DNA of 64,000 bases. Origin: Rhizobium etli CFN 42. GTDB taxonomy: Bacteria > Pseudomonadota > Alphaproteobacteria > Rhizobiales > Rhizobiaceae. The DNA lies in NCBI RefSeq assembly GCF_000092045.1, contig NC_007761.1, forward strand, positions 4,163,501-4,227,500, read 5' to 3'. Shown piece by piece: positions 62,601-64,000 of this stretch (position 1 is the stretch's first letter; each line of letters starts with the position of its first letter). The position numbers were made by a program, and so were the translations under genes. Under the pieces are notes generated by a model. The model did not search any database. It had not been told where the DNA came from and saw only the letters and a program-made list of their open reading frames with translations.

Positions 62601-64000
62601 CTCGCCTGTCGTCGCCTGGTATGTCAGCCAGTCGGCAGAGACCGAGGACCGGCTCGAAGTTGCCGATTCCGTGTCGAGCGAGCTGCGCAAGATCGCCCGG
62701 CGCACCTGGCGGTATTTCGAGACTTTCACGACGGCCGAGCAGAATTATCTGCCGCCGGACAATATCCAGGAAACGCCGCATGTCATCGTCGCGGCCCGCA
62801 CCTCGCCGACCAATATCGGCGTCTACCTGCTCTCCGTGGTTTCCGGCCGCCATTTCGGCTGGTTCTCCTTCGAGGAAACGCTTGAGCGGCTGGAGCAGAC
62901 GATCGCGACCATCGATAAAATGGAGAAGTTTCGCGGCCATCTCTTCAACTGGTATCACACCGATACGCTACAGACGCTCGGGCCGCGTTACGTCTCGGCC
63001 GTCGACAGCGGCAATCTCGCCGGTCACCTGATCGCGATTTCCTCGGCCTGCCGCAACTGGGCCGAGGCGCCGTCCGCCCATATGCAGGGCAATCTCGACG
63101 GCGTCGGCGACACGGCCGGCATTTTGGGCGAAGTGCTGGCGGATCTACCCGACGACCGCAAGACCGTGCGCCCGCTGCGCCGGCGCTTGGAAGAGCGCAT
63201 CGTCGGCTTCCAGAACGCGCTTGCCGCTGTCAAGCGCGAGCATGAATTCGCCTCGATCCGCATCATCAACCTTGCCGTTCTCGCACGCGACATCGAGAAG
63301 CTCGCGGCCAATCTCGACCATGAGGTCAAGTCGAAGCAGAGCGAAGAGGTCACCCAATGGGCGGCATCGCTGGTGAAGGTCTGCGAGGCGCATATATCAG
63401 ACAGCACCTTCGACCTTTCCAAGGTCGATGCGCTGAGGCCACGGCTGGTGGCGCTGCGCGACAAGGCCCGTGATCTGGCCTTCTCGATGGATTTCGGCTT
63501 CCTCTTCCGGCCGGAACGCCGCCTGCTGTCGATCGGCTATCGCGTCGAAAGCGGCGAGCTCGACCAGGCCTGCTACGATCTCTTGGCTTCCGAATGCCGT
63601 CTGACCAGCCTCTTCGGCATCGCCAAGGGCGACCTGCCGACGGAACACTGGTATCGCCTCGGCCGCCAGGTCGTGCCGGTGGGCTCACGCGGCGCGCTGG
63701 TCTCCTGGTCCGGCTCGATGTTCGAATATCTGATGCCGCCGCTCGTCATGCAGGAGCGTGGCGGGGGCATTCTCAACCAGACAAACAATCTGGTCGTCGT
63801 CGAGCAGATGAATTATGCCCGCAAGCTCGGCATCCCGTGGGGCATTTCGGAAGCGGCCTTCAATGCCCGCGATCATAACCTCAATTACCAGTACACGAAT
63901 TTCGGCGTGCCGACGCTCGGTCTCAAGCGCGGCCTCGGCCACAATGCCGTCATCGCCCCCTATGCTTCGCTGCTGGCCAGCCAGTACGATCCGCCGGGCG
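59692..64000 (+). CDS. ndvB: Cyclic beta-1,2-glucan synthase NdvB (5' part, runs off the window)
   Basis: 1436 codons are open to the window edge; NdvB/ChvB proteins are about 2,800 aa, so roughly half is here. The inner-membrane enzyme makes periplasmic cyclic beta-1,2-glucan from UDP-glucose, needed for osmotic adaptation and nodule invasion. Visible: N-terminal soluble region with EWLLDNHYIVEEAIQEV (about residue 90); membrane helices near 405-455, 811-845 and 936-980; GT84 domain with Asp624-Ala-Asp626 in MTLDADT and the QxxRW motif QHRWARGDW at 771; then the glycoamylase-like domain with ARTSPTNIGVYLLS and DSGNLAGHL. The GH94 phosphorylase part lies beyond. An ATG at 59737 is an alternative start. 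Confidence 0.96.
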   Translation, partial: MSIANLSPSLPREPEMKQIDHNDSIRSTYLSIEDIKAMGEAVAVNGVDKLPAFAAFDFFARHKENEKEILRVYRTTATDVEAGETITPAAEWLLDNHYIVEEAIQEVRRDFPRRFYRELPTMRVGGVDIPRTLVLAWLYVAHTHSTISQESLTALVDGFQTRETLRIGELWALPSLVRYVLVENLRRISSRVEASRRLRRRANEAADELVRLTDPAKAAAYLKTLEPLAEDNTFSTQFLYRLRDGSQTSSLAITWLDERLEELGRNTEEATTAEHSRLSSGNVTMGNIIRSLREIDDTEWSVWVEQVSHVDKLLWEHSDYGILDSGSRNKYRKQIEKLAKRSPLTEMQIAQLALDMTEAAKASDEPQPHEPNVGGFLSGAQRPKLEARANYRPTITQHFVRAVRRFNWLSIALPVMLLTIIAMAIVGRFMASAGMGAIEIAILLIMFSLPASEGATGLFNTLLSFFVTPARLVGYEFKEGIPEDARTLLVVPCLISNRDSVDDHVRNLEVHYLANPRGEIYFALLSDWPDSDVEETPADLEVLDYARREIANLSARYAYDGKTRFYLLHRRRLYNPAEGVWMGWERKRGKLHELNMLLRGDRDTTYLSGANTVPANVQYVMTLDADTRLMRDTVTKLVGKLYHPINRPVINPKTGRVESGYGVLQPRVTPSLTTGKDASVFQRVFSINRGLDPYVFTVSDVYQDLAGEGTFTGKGLYHVDAFEASLKGRIEENSVLSHDLLEGSMARCALVTDLELVEDFPIRYEVETSRQHRWARGDWQLLPYMFNPKYGVTALGRWKMFDNLRRSLTPIAWFFASVLGWYFMGPLGALVWQILLIFCLFVAPTLSLINGIIPRTSDIVARAHLYTVWSDITAANAQVALRIVFIADSAAMMADAIGRSLYRLFVSRKLMLQWRTAASVQAGGQGTLASYYKQMWHAPVLALLALGFAALPGDNNAFLVGIPFALLWILSPVVAWYVSQSAETEDRLEVADSVSSELRKIARRTWRYFETFTTAEQNYLPPDNIQETPHVIVAARTSPTNIGVYLLSVVSGRHFGWFSFEETLERLEQTIATIDKMEKFRGHLFNWYHTDTLQTLGPRYVSAVDSGNLAGHLIAISSACRNWAEAPSAHMQGNLDGVGDTAGILGEVLADLPDDRKTVRPLRRRLEERIVGFQNALAAVKREHEFASIRIINLAVLARDIEKLAANLDHEVKSKQSEEVTQWAASLVKVCEAHISDSTFDLSKVDALRPRLVALRDKARDLAFSMDFGFLFRPERRLLSIGYRVESGELDQACYDLLASECRLTSLFGIAKGDLPTEHWYRLGRQVVPVGSRGALVSWSGSMFEYLMPPLVMQERGGGILNQTNNLVVVEQMNYARKLGIPWGISEAAFNARDHNLNYQYTNFGVPTLGLKRGLGHNAVIAPYASLLASQYDPPG

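Overview
The window looks like chromosome from a Rhizobium of the leguminosarum/etli group. It is GC-rich with strong G/C third-position bias. It carries ndvB (cyclic beta-1,2-glucan synthase), a full cytochrome c maturation cluster beside acnA, glnK-amtB with a sigma-54-type promoter, a CenR-like regulator, several rhizobial domain-of-unknown-function genes (DUF2794, DUF1223, DUF2585) and RIME-like intergenic repeats. Species assignment is inference from gene content and order; no rRNA gene is present. Most of the window is core housekeeping DNA. I found no prophage, CRISPR array, toxin-antitoxin pair, defence island or secretion system.

Layout. 0-8.5 kb: phhB, a low-molecular-weight phosphatase, thpR, tesA, a LolD/YbbA-type ATPase with its FtsX-like permease, a Bax-inhibitor-1 protein behind a probable ybhL-type leader, a GNAT acetyltransferase, DUF2794 and DUF1223. 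8.7-16.2 kb: acnA, divergent ccmA, ccmBCDG, a DUF2585 protein and yciB. The ccmB-ccmG block is bracketed by two composite palindromic repeats. 16.2-20 kb: ftsY, mtaB, dapF. 20.5-25.3 kb: ffh, chorismate mutase, rpsP, rimM, trmD, rplS. 25.3-30.3 kb: a two-gene amino-acid ABC system without its ATPase, leuC behind a possible attenuator, an aldo/keto reductase and an L,D-transpeptidase. 30.4-38.3 kb: cenR-like regulator, a cyclic-nucleotide-binding protein, xthA, lolA, ftsK, amtB, glnK. 38.3-43.1 kb: tesB, a UbiH-like monooxygenase, Trm112, a LON-domain protein, a thioredoxin-TPR protein and a YbaK-type editing protein. 43.3-43.8 kb: tRNA-Gly(GCC) followed by the tail of a decayed IS481-type transposase. 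43.8-48.1 kb: DUF2934, a ThuA-like protein, galE overlapping a formylglycine-type sulfatase/phosphonate monoester hydrolase, and DUF1993. 48.4-52.1 kb: a ribose/inositol-type ABC importer. 52.2-58.6 kb: an M19 dipeptidase followed by a five-gene peptide ABC importer. 58.7-59.3 kb: two very small genes. 59.7-64.0 kb: the first half of ndvB, running off the edge.

How genes work together. SRP (ffh) and its receptor (ftsY) lie close together with ribosome and tRNA-maturation genes (rpsP, rimM, trmD, rplS). ccmABCDG is the heme-export and apocytochrome-reduction half of c-type cytochrome biogenesis. GlnK and AmtB form the ammonium uptake and sensing pair. The dipeptidase and peptide importer look like one peptide-scavenging unit.

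The most interesting signals are small and non-coding: palindromic repeats embedded in frame in ftsY; MITE-like composites around ccmBCDG; a promoter-hairpin-terminator unit predicting a roughly 95-nt RNA just ahead of ffh; a hairpin burying the xthA ribosome-binding site; and a possible leuC attenuator. I did not find a clearly new multi-gene system.
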